A stretch of DNA of 12,905 nucleotides from JAVKSL01 sp039583695 (GCA_039583695.1 JAVKSL010000073.1:1-12905), one strand, 5' to 3'; shown: positions 1 through 8,166, counted from the first letter of the stretch. The notes: a model not told the origin generated them from the sequence alone. Translations and numbers: made by a program.

Positions 1-34
1 TAATGTCCGTGCGGGGATCTCACAATGTGGATTC

Positions 35-48
35 TGCATAGTCATGCA
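35..48. repeat. Short perfect inverted repeat upstream of ISL3 remnant
   Basis: TGCAT at 35-39 and ATGCA at 44-48 form a 5+5 palindrome around AGTC. It lies 59 bases before the ISL3-like start codon. It could be an operator-like site or chance; I cannot see a matching element terminus. Confidence 0.25.
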
Positions 49-106
49 CTCCGGCAGCGGTTTTGGGACAGCCTGCTAGAACCACCGTTCCGAAGGAGCC
101 GAACCC

Positions 107-331
107 ATGCGTGCCACCACTGCATTCAAGCACCTCCTACGCCTGCCCGGTGTCACTGTCACCGGCGTTGAGTTCTTCTCCGCCAGGGTGGTCGTTGACG
201 TAACCCTGAACGCGAGAATCCCTGATCGTCTACACGCGAGCTGCAGGCCGTCAAGGGTCGTTGCTCGCGCCGCGGAGGGCGGCGTGAAACTGGTTCAGAG
301 CTGGTCGCAGACGCCACGAATATCCCGATAA
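107..331 (+). pseudogene. ISL3-family transposase, N-terminal remnant
   Basis: The first 37 or so codons read like the amino end of actinobacterial ISL3-family transposases: MRATTAFKHLLRLPGV, then TVTGVEFFSARVVVDVTL. In that family this segment precedes a Cys-rich zinc-binding region. Here the similarity stops near codon 38 (about position 220). The expected CxxC zinc motif does not follow, and the frame drifts into low-information sequence that ends at 331, inside the 3' end of the opposite-strand gene. A good ribosome-binding site, GAAGGAG at 92-98, lies 8 bases before the ATG, so the start is probably the original one. All of the DDE catalytic domain is missing. The assignment rests on recalled family resemblance over a short stretch; the truncation itself is clear. 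Confidence 0.55.
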
Positions 332-861
332 AACCTGTAGTTGTGCAGGTAGTACAGGCCGAGCGGGATCATCCGCAGGAACGTCCAGGCCCAAATCAAA
401 GTGATTCGGCGCGGCGTGAGCCTGTCCCTGCGATGACCGAAATGCCACGAGGTATACAGCGCCGCCACAGCGCCAATTGTGGCGTTCACGACTTGAAGAC
501 GCTGCCGCTGCATACTCTCTCCAACGCCGGTGGCGCACCACAAAGCAACGGTTTCGCAATTGCGACCGAGGAGGTTGTAGACGCCGTGCGGTTGAGTCTC
601 AACGAGGCAGCGCGCGCGGGCAACGATCCGCTGCGGCGGCAAGGTCTCAGTCATCCCCCACATGCGGAGAGATCGCTCCTTGGTGTGATTGACGACACGC
701 GCAGCGCCACCACGCTCGAATTGCACCAACGAGACCTCCTCGATCCGCGCGCGGGGCTTGTCCAGGATCCGACCTCCGAACTGCACAACTCGTCCATCGC
801 CGACGTAGACGCCATGATGGTGGTACAGCCAGCGTGAAACCGCGAGGTGATCACCCGGCAT
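295..861 (-). CDS. LRAT/NlpC-P60-like membrane-associated protein
   Basis: 188 residues. The N-terminal half matches the LRAT (lecithin:retinol acyltransferase-like) branch of the NlpC/P60 papain-like fold. There is a GDH opening, then HHGVYVGDGRVVQFGG at about residues 15-30 with the expected catalytic His16, and GRNCETVALWCATG around Cys102, the expected nucleophile. The family's second His (usually VIHF/VIHY) is Gln27 here. The C-terminal third carries two hydrophobic stretches (about 118-138 and 149-170) that look like membrane segments. Family members are acyltransferases or thiol hydrolases acting on lipids or acylated substrates; the substrate here is unknown. I chose ATG 861 over the ATG at 894 because GAAGGA at 869-874 sits 7 bases upstream, whereas the earlier ATG abuts its purine run directly. 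The gene stands alone, and its 3' end overlaps the antisense ISL3 remnant. Confidence 0.75.
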   Translation of the reverse strand: MPGDHLAVSRWLYHHHGVYVGDGRVVQFGGRILDKPRARIEEVSLVQFERGGAARVVNHTKERSLRMWGMTETLPPQRIVARARCLVETQPHGVYNLLGRNCETVALWCATGVGESMQRQRLQVVNATIGAVAALYTSWHFGHRRDRLTPRRITLIWAWTFLRMIPLGLYYLHNYRFYRDIRGVCDQL

Positions 862-868
862 GAACCGG

Positions 869-874
869 TCCTTC
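869..874 (-). promoter_or_regulatory. Ribosome-binding site for the LRAT-like gene
   Basis: On the minus strand this reads GAAGGA and lies 7 bases from ATG 861. It is the reason for preferring the shorter start, which also places the conserved GDH motif directly at the amino end, as is usual in the family. Confidence 0.6.
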
Positions 875-894
875 GGGTACGGCGCGGCGTACAT

Positions 895-1933
895 CTCCCG
901 CTAGCTGATCCTCTGCCCGATCGTCGACATGGGCCACACCCTATCTCACTCAGCGGCAGCATCCTGACTTCTATGTCATCGCGCTCCGTTGGCCGTCGCG
1001 CTTGAAGCGTCCAAATGCAGCGGAGCCCTGCGCGGCACCACCAGCGCGTAGCGGCAATGGAAAGAGGGTTGAGCAGACGGCGGAGATGGCTGGCGAGAGG
1101 CACAGTGGGATTCTCGCGCCGGCAGGGTGAGCGCGGCATCAGCCAGCGTGGCGAACCCGCCGGGCCTCAGCGATGGCCAGGGAACCGCGTCTTCACCCTC
1201 CCCTGCCGAGCGGGCCAAGGCCATCGCCGCCTGGTCGGCGGTCACCCGGGCTCGGCGTGACGATCGGCCTGATGCTCGGCGGCTGATTGACCCCTGGCAG
1301 ACGGGAGGTCCGCCAGAGGTCTCGCGCCGTGACAAGAAAGTGGAGATGGTGCCTCCGGATACGAACCGGGGTCCCAGTTTTGCTGGCCGGCCTGTGCGGG
1401 TGGGTGGGCGCAAGCCGGCGGCCTCTTCCTGCCGGGACGAGGTGGTGGCGACCCTGGTCGCGCTTCTCCAGGCGCGATGGGGAGCAAGTGTCCACGGTAC
1501 GTGATGTGTATGCCGAGATGCGGGCCGGCGGCACCTCATACCCCTCCCTCCGCATCCCGCGTTATGTCAGGTCCTCTACCGGGGACATATGCAGTGGACT
1601 TTGCGGGATGGGAAGGCCTGTACGATTGACGGCTGTGGAGCCCAGGCAAGCCAGTCGGTGGCCGCTTCTGGGTCACCAGCTCCCGGCCGTCGAATCCGAG
1701 GTTCCTCAGGGGTACGGGTCGACCTCACGGCGCCACCGCGAGACGGGAGGGCTCGACGGGGCGAAGCCTCACTGGGGGCTTCCTTAACCTCCAGGTGAGC
1801 GCCGGGGTATTCGCCAAGCCACAGCCAAGGCTGTCCCAGCGTGGTCAGGGTCCGAGAGATTACCGCCGGTCTAGCCCATCCCAGCCACTTGTAGAGGTCG
1901 TCGTGGCCCAGCCGCAATCCCATGGATACCTAG
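895..1933. other. About 1 kb with no convincing gene; decayed DNA
   Basis: Several frames are open on both strands, but none shows a recognisable family over more than a few residues and no frame keeps a consistent coding pattern. Weak hints only: the plus-strand frame at 1127-1504 contains an SPAERAKAIAAW stretch of the sort seen in small actinobacterial hypothetical proteins. The plus frame after GTG 1488 contains VRDVYAEMRAGGTSYPSL followed by RYVR, loosely like the DNA-binding part of IS21-type transposases. A frame from ATG 1589 has CTIDGC, resembling a zinc-knuckle start. The minus frame 1576-1923 opens with GLRLGHDDLYKWLGWA, which I do not recognise. The stretch lies between an ISL3 remnant and a recombinase remnant, so old insertion debris is the simplest reading. 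Confidence 0.5.
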
Positions 1934-2446
1934 GTCGTCGACCTTGAAGGAGCCGCCATCACAATCCGCCGCGCCGTTGAGATCGTCCCGGGAGGCATCC
2001 ACGTCCGCGAGTCGCCCAAGTCCGCGACCGGGATCCGCCAGATCGCCCTCGATTCGGTGACCGTGGCCGCGCTTCGGGCGCAGCGGGTTCGAGCCTGCGA
2101 AGTGGCCCTGGCCTGCGGGGTTCGCCTGGGGCGCAAGGCCTACGTGTTCAGCCGGGACCCGGCTGGCGAGACACCGTGGCACCCCAACCACGTCACCCGC
2201 AAGTTCATCAGCCTGCGCCGCTCGGCCGGAATCGGCGACACCGTGCGCCTTCACGACCTGCGGCACTACGTCGGCAGCCAGCTGGTTGCCGCGGGCTACG
2301 ACCCGGTGAGCATCGCCGGCCGGCTCGGCCACGACCCCAAAGTGCTGCTGAGCACCTACGCCCACTGGATGCCTGCACGGGCCAAGGACCAAGCGGAGTT
2401 TCTGGGCCAGCTCCTCGACGGTGGAACTAGCGCGGAGAGGTTCTGA
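1934..2446 (+). pseudogene. Tyrosine recombinase (phage-type integrase), C-terminal remnant
   Basis: The frame from just after the TAG at 1931-1933 to the TGA at 2446 encodes the catalytic half of an actinobacterial phage-integrase-type recombinase. It begins VDLEGAAITIRRAVEIV, equivalent to the segment following the usual WSDVDL strand, and continues through an ESPKSATGIRQIAL stretch. The later catalytic landmarks are present: HDLRHY (His and second Arg of the R-H-R set), then LGHDPK, and STYAHWMP with the candidate nucleophilic Tyr. The SAM-like N-terminal DNA-binding domain and the first catalytic Arg (usually in a TGLRRGE-type motif) are missing. A GTG at 2057 could start a 129-residue fragment, but family sequence clearly extends upstream of it, so truncation is certain. 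It would be inactive alone. The part present in the window is well preserved, suggesting fairly recent loss. Confidence 0.85.
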
Positions 2447-2631
2447 CCAATGTTAGGTATCAAGTACGCGTGTAGGTAGTCGATCATGTGCGCCACGAGG
2501 CGCCGCACAACCGCGTGGAGGTGAAAACGCACTGTGCCGCTACCGACCAATGCGATCAGACGCGTAAGGGTCAAAGACAGGCCCAGGGGGTGCTAGGGTC
2601 CAAGCCGGTGGCGGCGTCTGTATACAACCAG

Positions 2632-2763
2632 GTCGAGTTGGAGCTTGCCGGCGTCGAGCATGCCCTGAGGCGCCTCGACGAGGGGCATCTACGGCGTCTG
2701 CGAAGCCTGCGGGGAGGCTATCGACGCCACGACGCTGAGGAGGAGCCCACTGCCAAGCTGTGC
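2632..2763 (+). pseudogene. DksA/TraR-type zinc-finger relic with two frameshifts
   Basis: Family proteins read roughly as E..EV..AL.RLD.G.YG.C..CG..I...L...P....C. That pattern is recovered by joining three pieces. Frame one, 2632-2685, gives VELELAGVEHALRRLDEG. Shifted by one base, 2687-2737 gives IYGVCEACGEAIDATTL, with the first zinc CxxC encoded at 2699-2710. Back in the first frame, up to 2763, comes EEEPTAKLC. The offsets are +1 and +2, so the total frame is restored and the larger open frame survives. The second CxxC pair is cut off where the hydrolase-like HGFLNW begins. Family members bind RNA polymerase through its secondary channel. This copy lacks its amino-terminal coiled coil and an intact zinc site. 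Confidence 0.6.
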
Positions 2764-3270
2764 CACGGCTTCCTCAACTGGTCGCGCTCGCCGGCCGTCC
2801 ATGCTTTCGCCCAGCGCCTAGCGCAGGAGGTCAACGTGGTGCTTCCCGACCTGCGGGGCCACGGGCGCCCCGGCGGGCGCTGCTCGATGGGCCGCAGCGA
2901 GCCACCCGACGTGGCCGGTGCGATGTCGATCAGCGGGCCGGCGTGGTGGGGCACCCCCGACAGGTCGGGCGCCCGGCGCCTGGCGCGCTGGGTGACCACC
3001 CCGCTCGGCAGGGCGGTCCTGGCCGGGGCGCTAGGGACCTGCGTGGACACCTGTGCGGCCGGGGCGCAGGGATCCAGGAGGGTCGTCTCGGTCATCGCCC
3101 CGGCCTTCGTCCTGGTGGTGCACGATACCGACGACGACTACTTCGGCCCCGAGCACCCCTTGCAGGTCATGGACCGGGCTCTCGAACTCACGGAGCTGTG
3201 GTGGATCCCCGGCGCCGGCCACGGCAACGACCTGCTGACGCCGGCGCTCGCCGACCGCCTGCCCGCCGCG
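2764..3270 (+). pseudogene. Alpha/beta-hydrolase relic lacking the nucleophile elbow
   Basis: The translation begins HGFLNWSRSPAVHAFAQRLA and continues with NVVLPDLRGHGRPGGRCSMG, the usual oxyanion-hole HG and the strand with D.RGHG that precede the nucleophile elbow in this fold. It then passes through EPPDVAGA directly to MSISGPAWWGTPDRSG, which normally follows the nucleophile strand and helix. No GxSxG occurs anywhere. Downstream, LVVHDTDDDYFGPEHPL fits the acid-residue loop, and IPGAGHGNDLLTP fits the final catalytic His. So Asp and His positions remain while the Ser-bearing part is gone, consistent with an in-frame deletion of a few dozen codons near 2905-2925. The start is also gone, since HGF joins directly to the DksA-like relic. 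It cannot be a normal serine hydrolase. Confidence 0.6.
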
Positions 3271-3422
3271 GTTCGTGCCAAAGCGGCGGCTGCACCCGGC
3301 GCGCGGGCGCCGGGCATGGGCGGGGGCCTCGCCTACGTCGCTGCCGGCACCGGGGCCTTCGCTGCCAGGCCACCCTCCCTGCGTGACGCCGCGGCCGCCG
3401 GGCACGCAGGTCCGAGCGTTCG

Positions 3423-6400
3423 GTGAACGCCCGCGCCGAGCCGTGGCTCCAGCAGATGGGATCCTTCCGGGCGGTGTTCGGAGCCGCACCCATCGGCGTG
3501 GCGGTGGTCAGCGCCGAGCCGGGCTCCTTCGGACGCTTCCTCGCTGTAAACCCGGCCCTTTGCGCCATCACCGGCTACCCGGCCGAGCACCTGCTCTCCA
3601 TCGACTTCCAGGCCCTCACGCACCCCGACGACCTCGAGGTCGGCCTGGCCCTGACGCGCAGGGCGATGGCCGGCGAGGTCTCGAGCTTCGAGGTCCACAA
3701 GCGCTACATCCGCGCGGACGGCGAACCGGTGTGGGTGCGGCTGTTCGCCTCCCCCGTCCCGTGCCCAGACGGTGTGCCGGCCTGCTTCTTGACCCAGGTG
3801 CTCGACATGGACGAGGCCAAGCGCACCCAAGAGGCGCTGCGCCAGCGGGAGCAACAGCTGGCGGAGGCGCAGCACCTGGCTCGTCTCGGCAGCTGGGAGT
3901 GGGACGTCCGCTCCGACGAGATCGACTGGTCGGAGGAGCTCTACCGGATCTTCGGCCTCACGCCGGAGGGGTTCGTGGCCACCTTCGACGGCTTTATGGC
4001 CCGGGTTCACCCGGGCCACCGCGAGCTGGTCAGAAGCGCCGTCGCCAGGGCGCTGGAGCCGGGCGGTGGGGAGTACCAGGCCGAGTTCGACGTCGTGAGG
4101 CCCGACGGGTCCGTGCGGGCGTGCCACGCGCTGGGCCTGCTGCTCAGGGACGACCACGGCAGCCCCCTCAAGATGCACGGCACCCTACAGGACGTGACCG
4201 AAGCCCGGGCGACGGAGGTGGCGCTACGGAATGTATACGCGCGCCAGCACCTTCTGCAGGTAGTCGCCAGCGCCGCCAACGACGCCTCCAGCCTGCGGGA
4301 GGCCCTGCATACCGCCGTCGACGCGGTCTGCGCGCATACCGGGTGGCCGATCGGGCACGCCTACGCCTGCAGCGGGGAGGCCGGGCGCGAGCTGGTCTCG
4401 TCGGGCATCTGGCACCTCGAGGACCCCGCCAGGCTCGAGAAGTTCCGTAGGGTCACCGAGGCAAACCCTCTTCCCTCCGGGCTCGGCCTGCCGGGCCGGG
4501 TGCTGGCGACCCGCAAGGCGGCGTGGATCACCGAACTCTCCGCGGATCCCGGGCTCCCGAGGGCGAGCGTAGCCGCCGAGCTCGGGCTAGGGGCCGGAAT
4601 CGCCTTCCCGGTGCTCGCCGGAGGGGAGGTGCGCGCGGTGTCGGAGTTCTTCTCGGACCGGGCGACGGCCCCTGACGAGGCGCTGATCGAGCTCATGGCC
4701 CAGGTCGGCAACCTGCTGGGAAGGGTGGCCGAGCGTGAGCAGAACGAGGCCGACCTGGCCCGGGCTCGTGACGAGGCGCTGGAGGCGTCGCGGGCCAAGT
4801 CGGAGTTCCTGGCCGTCATGAGCCACGAGATACGCACGCCCATGAACGGCGTCATCGGCCTCACCGGACTGCTGCTCGACAGCGTGCTCTCCGAGACCCA
4901 GCGACACCTGGCCGAGGGGGTGCGGGCCTCGGGCGAGACGCTGCTCGGGATCATCAACGACGTCCTGGACTTCTCCAAGATCGAGGCCGGCAGGCTCGAC
5001 ATGGAGACGGTGGACTTCGACCTGGCCCAAGCCATGGAGGAGGTGGCGGATCTGGTGGTCGAGCCCGCCCAGTCCAAGGGCCTCGAGCTAGTGGTGTACT
5101 GCCATCCGGAGGTCCCGAGGGCCCTGCGGGGCGACGTCGGCCGGGTGCGCCAGATCCTGTCGAACCTGGCCGCCAACGCGGTGAAGTTCACTGAGAACGG
5201 CGAGGTCGTGCTACGTGCCGGGCTGGCCGGCGAGGCGACCCCGGACCGGGTGGTCGTGCGCTTCGAGGTGACCGACACCGGGATAGGCATCGAGGCGGCT
5301 ACCGCCGGGCGTCTCTTCGACCCCTTCTCCCAGGCAGACGCCTCCACCACCCGGCGCTTTGGCGGGACCGGCCTGGGCCTGGCGATCTGCCGGCGGCTGG
5401 CCGAGGCCATGGGCGGCAGCATCGGAATGGACAGCCGGCCCGGCGAAGGCAGCACCTTCTGGGTCCTGCTTCCCTTCGGACACGCCCTGGAGCCGGTCGG
5501 GGCGCCGGGCCAGGCCGGTGGCCACTCGCTGGCGGGCAAGAAGGTGCTGGTGGTCGACGACAACCAGACCAACCGCCTGGTGCTCGCCGCCCAGCTGCGG
5601 GCCTGGGACATCACCGCAGAGCTTGCTCCCGACGCCCCCTCGGCCCTGGATCTCCTGCGCGCCGCCGCCGCTGACCGCCCCTACCACCTGGCCCTGGTGG
5701 ACATGGCCATGCCGGGGATGGACGGCTTCGAGCTGGCCCGCGTCGTCGGCACCGATCCCGCGCTCGCCTCGACGAGGCTGCTGCTGCTTAGCTCGGTCGC
5801 TGTGGAGGCGGAGGCGGCGAAGCGGGCAGGCTTCGTGGCACGCCTGACCAAGCCGGTGCGCCTGTCACACCTCTACGACGCCCTGGTGCGCGCCGTCACC
5901 CCAACTCCGGTGAGGCGGACGAGCGCCCTGGCCTCGCCGCCCGGCGTGGCACCCGGCTCACGGGGCACGCTGCTCGTCGTCGAGGACCACGCCATCAACC
6001 AGGAGGTGGCCAGGGGCTTCGTGGCCAAGTTGGGCTACGGCTGCGACGTCGCCGCCGACGGGGTCGAGGCGCTGGCGTCGCTGGGGCGCAGGGACTACGA
6101 CGCGGTGTTGATGGACTGCCACATGCCCGAGATGGACGGCTTCCAGGCCACTGCGGCGATCCGGCGCCGGGAGGCGGCTGGCCGGCGCCGCGTGCCGATC
6201 ATCGCCATGACCGCTGCCGCCCTGGTCGACGACCGGGAGAAGTGCATCTCCGCCGGCATGGACGACTACCTGGCCAAGCCGCTGAGACTCCGTGAGCTGG
6301 AGGTCATCCTGGACCGCTGGCTCGCTCCCCCGGGCGCCAGCGGCGTGGTCGACCTGGAGCAGTTCGACGGGCTGCGCCAGCTGGCCGCGGCCAGCGAGGA

Positions 6401-6698
6401 TCCGGCCTTCTTGCGCAGCCTAGTGGACCGGTACCTCGAGCAGGCGCGTTCCCAGCTCGCCAGGATGGAAGAGGCGGCACGGCACGGCGACGCGGAGGCG
6501 CTGGGTGAGGCCGCGCACGGGCTGAAGGGGACCTCCGCGACCATGGGCGCCATCGGGGTGGCCTCGGCCTGCGCGGCGCTGGAGGCAGCTGTTGCCAGGG
6601 CCGAGGCGGCCGGGGTCGAGGAGCTCGGACTCGTCTCCGCCGAGATCGAGCGCGCTGCCACCGCCCTGCGGGCCCGGGCGCCGGCGACGCCGACCTGA
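3423..6698 (+). CDS. Hybrid sensor histidine kinase, PAS-PAS-GAF-HK-REC-REC-HPt
   Basis: 1091 residues with no membrane segment, so a cytoplasmic sensor. Order: PAS (about 13-130), PAS (about 145-262), GAF (about 275-437), coiled linker, HisKA with SHEIRTPMNG (phosphorylated His468), HATPase with N-box Asn585, DTGIGI at Asp618 and GGTGLGL from 647, REC1 (Asp712/713, acceptor Asp760, Lys810), REC2 (Glu854/Asp855, acceptor Asp898, Lys952) and a terminal HPt with AHGLKGTS (His1032). All catalytic residues look intact. The architecture is that of BarA/ArcB-like unorthodox kinases, which relay His-Asp-His-Asp. The partner receiver is probably in the convergent operon ending 25 bases away. GTG 3423 is used because the PAS domain begins soon after; no strong Shine-Dalgarno precedes it, and it overlaps the upstream stop as GTGA. 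ATG 3456 is an alternative. The sensed signal cannot be told from sequence. Confidence 0.93.
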   Translation: MNARAEPWLQQMGSFRAVFGAAPIGVAVVSAEPGSFGRFLAVNPALCAITGYPAEHLLSIDFQALTHPDDLEVGLALTRRAMAGEVSSFEVHKRYIRADGEPVWVRLFASPVPCPDGVPACFLTQVLDMDEAKRTQEALRQREQQLAEAQHLARLGSWEWDVRSDEIDWSEELYRIFGLTPEGFVATFDGFMARVHPGHRELVRSAVARALEPGGGEYQAEFDVVRPDGSVRACHALGLLLRDDHGSPLKMHGTLQDVTEARATEVALRNVYARQHLLQVVASAANDASSLREALHTAVDAVCAHTGWPIGHAYACSGEAGRELVSSGIWHLEDPARLEKFRRVTEANPLPSGLGLPGRVLATRKAAWITELSADPGLPRASVAAELGLGAGIAFPVLAGGEVRAVSEFFSDRATAPDEALIELMAQVGNLLGRVAEREQNEADLARARDEALEASRAKSEFLAVMSHEIRTPMNGVIGLTGLLLDSVLSETQRHLAEGVRASGETLLGIINDVLDFSKIEAGRLDMETVDFDLAQAMEEVADLVVEPAQSKGLELVVYCHPEVPRALRGDVGRVRQILSNLAANAVKFTENGEVVLRAGLAGEATPDRVVVRFEVTDTGIGIEAATAGRLFDPFSQADASTTRRFGGTGLGLAICRRLAEAMGGSIGMDSRPGEGSTFWVLLPFGHALEPVGAPGQAGGHSLAGKKVLVVDDNQTNRLVLAAQLRAWDITAELAPDAPSALDLLRAAAADRPYHLALVDMAMPGMDGFELARVVGTDPALASTRLLLLSSVAVEAEAAKRAGFVARLTKPVRLSHLYDALVRAVTPTPVRRTSALASPPGVAPGSRGTLLVVEDHAINQEVARGFVAKLGYGCDVAADGVEALASLGRRDYDAVLMDCHMPEMDGFQATAAIRRREAAGRRRVPIIAMTAAALVDDREKCISAGMDDYLAKPLRLRELEVILDRWLAPPGASGVVDLEQFDGLRQLAAASEDPAFLRSLVDRYLEQARSQLARMEEAARHGDAEALGEAAHGLKGTSATMGAIGVASACAALEAAVARAEAAGVEELGLVSAEIERAATALRARAPATPT

Positions 6699-6723
6699 TC
6701 GCTGCCGCCGAGGCTCGCCGCTC

Positions 6724-8166
6724 TCAGCCGGTGCCTCCAGATCCCAGGCCTGTGGACCCGCCGGCCTGGAAGCCGGTGCGGGTCATGGCCCCCCAGTCGG
6801 TCCTCTTGCGAAGGAACTTGACGATGCCACGCAGACGCCAGTAGACGGTGCACTGGCGGTAGCCCACGCTGCCCAACGCGGCCCACGCCAGCAGCCACAG
6901 CCGGTCCGCCATGCGGACGTAGCGGCGGTAGCTCAGCTCCTCCAGCACCAAGGTGGCCACGTCCAGGACCAGCGCGTACCCATACGCCACCAGGAAGAAC
7001 AGCAGCGCGAACCGCACGTCGAGCGTCCCGGTGGCCATGGCCAGGACCAGCACGCCAAGCCCGAACGCCTCGACCACCGGGGCCAGCAGCTCCACGCACA
7101 CGTAGTAGGGGAACACCACCAGGCCCAGGCTGGCATAGCGGGGATTGAGGAACAGCCCGCGGTTGCGCCAGGTCACGTCGCAGAGCCCCCGATGCCAACG
7201 GTCGCGCTGGCGCCCCAGGGCCCTCATCGACGAGGGCACCTCGGTCCACGCCACGGGGTCGGGCACGAACACGATCCTGCTCGGGCTGTGACGGTCGAGC
7301 CCCAGCCGGCGGAGACGCACGACCAGCTCCATGTCCTCTCCCACCGTGCCCTCGGTGTAGCCGCCCGACGCGAGCACCGCCTCGCGCCGGAACAGGCCGA
7401 AGGCTCCCGAGATGATCAGGTTGCCCCCCAGCCGGTTCCAGCCCAGGCGGCCCACCAGGAACGCCCTCAGGTACTCGGCCACCTGGATCCCGGCCAGCGC
7501 CTGGTGGGGAACCCTTGCCTCGAGCACCCGGCCCGCCCGGACCCGCGCGGCGTTGGCCACCCGGATGGTGCCACCCGTGGCCACCACGTCGTCGCGGGTG
7601 AGAAAGGGAGAGACCATGCGGAGCAGGGCGTCTGCCTCGATGAGGGTGTCGGCGTCGATGGCGCACACGAGGTCTCCTGAGGCGATGTTCATCCCGGCGT
7701 TGAGGGCGTCGGCCTTCCCGCCGTTGTCCTTGTCGACCACGACCAGGCCAGGATTGCCGGGCGACCGGTAGAGCCCGGTCACTGGCTTGTGCTCGACCAG
7801 GCGGTGGTAGGAGGGATGGACCGGGCGGAGCCCGAACTCTCGCTGGAGCACAGCCATCGTCTCGTCGGTCGAGCCGTCGTTGATCAGCACCACCTCGAGG
7901 TTCGGATAGTGCAGGCCGAGCAGAGAGCGCACGCTCTCGGCCACCGTCGGTCCCTCGTCGTAGGCAGGAGCCAGCATGCTGATCCTGGGCGTCACGGGCG
8001 AGCCCAGCAGCCGCGACTGGTCCTGGTTCCAGGTGCCGAGCCGGTAGCTGACCATCTCCCAGGCCGCGCTCACCCACAGCACTGCGTAGAAGCTGTTCAC
8101 CGCGAGGAAGTACACCAGGACGACCGACTCGACCGGGTCGAGCACGGCATGCAGCAACGACGTCAC
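6724..8166 (-). CDS. Processive family-2 glycosyltransferase, membrane glycan synthase
   Basis: 480 residues. An N-terminal membrane segment (about 13-36) leads into a GT2 catalytic domain: APAYDEG, VLINDGSTDE (Asp97), KDNGGKADALNAG (143-160 region), CAIDADT (Asp171/Asp173, metal and donor binding), GTVGEDMEL (Glu277/Asp278, the acceptor-site pair) and QRDRW (320-324, the QxxRW signature of processive synthases). Several hydrophobic spans follow (about 347-405 and 423-435), then a basic tail with RKRTDWGAMTR, common in PgaC/IcaA- and hyaluronan-synthase-like proteins. It should polymerise a beta-linked surface polysaccharide from UDP-sugar at the inner membrane; the sugar is not deducible. 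An open frame extends upstream to 8520, but GTG 8166 is the credible start: it overlaps the previous gene's TGA (GTGA) and begins just before the membrane helix. It is the last gene of the operon. Confidence 0.9.
   Translation of the reverse strand: MTSLLHAVLDPVESVVLVYFLAVNSFYAVLWVSAAWEMVSYRLGTWNQDQSRLLGSPVTPRISMLAPAYDEGPTVAESVRSLLGLHYPNLEVVLINDGSTDETMAVLQREFGLRPVHPSYHRLVEHKPVTGLYRSPGNPGLVVVDKDNGGKADALNAGMNIASGDLVCAIDADTLIEADALLRMVSPFLTRDDVVATGGTIRVANAARVRAGRVLEARVPHQALAGIQVAEYLRAFLVGRLGWNRLGGNLIISGAFGLFRREAVLASGGYTEGTVGEDMELVVRLRRLGLDRHSPSRIVFVPDPVAWTEVPSSMRALGRQRDRWHRGLCDVTWRNRGLFLNPRYASLGLVVFPYYVCVELLAPVVEAFGLGVLVLAMATGTLDVRFALLFFLVAYGYALVLDVATLVLEELSYRRYVRMADRLWLLAWAALGSVGYRQCTVYWRLRGIVKFLRKRTDWGAMTRTGFQAGGSTGLGSGGTG

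Larger units (their letters stand above)
2488..3426 (+). pseudogene. Chimeric open frame: DksA-like relic joined to hydrolase relic
   Basis: This single 312-codon frame does not look like one protein. Codons 1-48 show no family. Codons 49-92 resemble the end of a DksA/TraR-type zinc-finger protein, but only if the reading frame shifts and returns (see the separate entry). Codons 93-260 resemble an alpha/beta hydrolase with a segment missing. The last 50 codons are Ala/Gly/Pro-rich with no recognisable domain. The frame stops at TGA 3424-3426, overlapping the GTG start of the sensor kinase by four bases, so if transcribed its ribosomes would terminate on the kinase start. It may still be translated; I judge it non-functional. 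Confidence 0.6.

Noticed and set aside
1343..1420. Possible minus-strand tRNA T-arm (GGTTCGTATCC)
   Set aside because: The T-loop has T instead of the invariant A at its fifth position, one stem pair fails, and no acceptor or anticodon arm can be formed around it.
3275..4450. Plus-strand frame of 391 codons overlapping the start of the kinase
   Set aside because: Arg/Pro/Gly-rich with no domain, and out of frame with the PAS domains that occupy the same bases.
4361..5614. Minus-strand frame of 417 codons opposite the kinase core
   Set aside because: Ser/Arg/Ala-rich antisense shadow of the HisKA and HATPase coding region.
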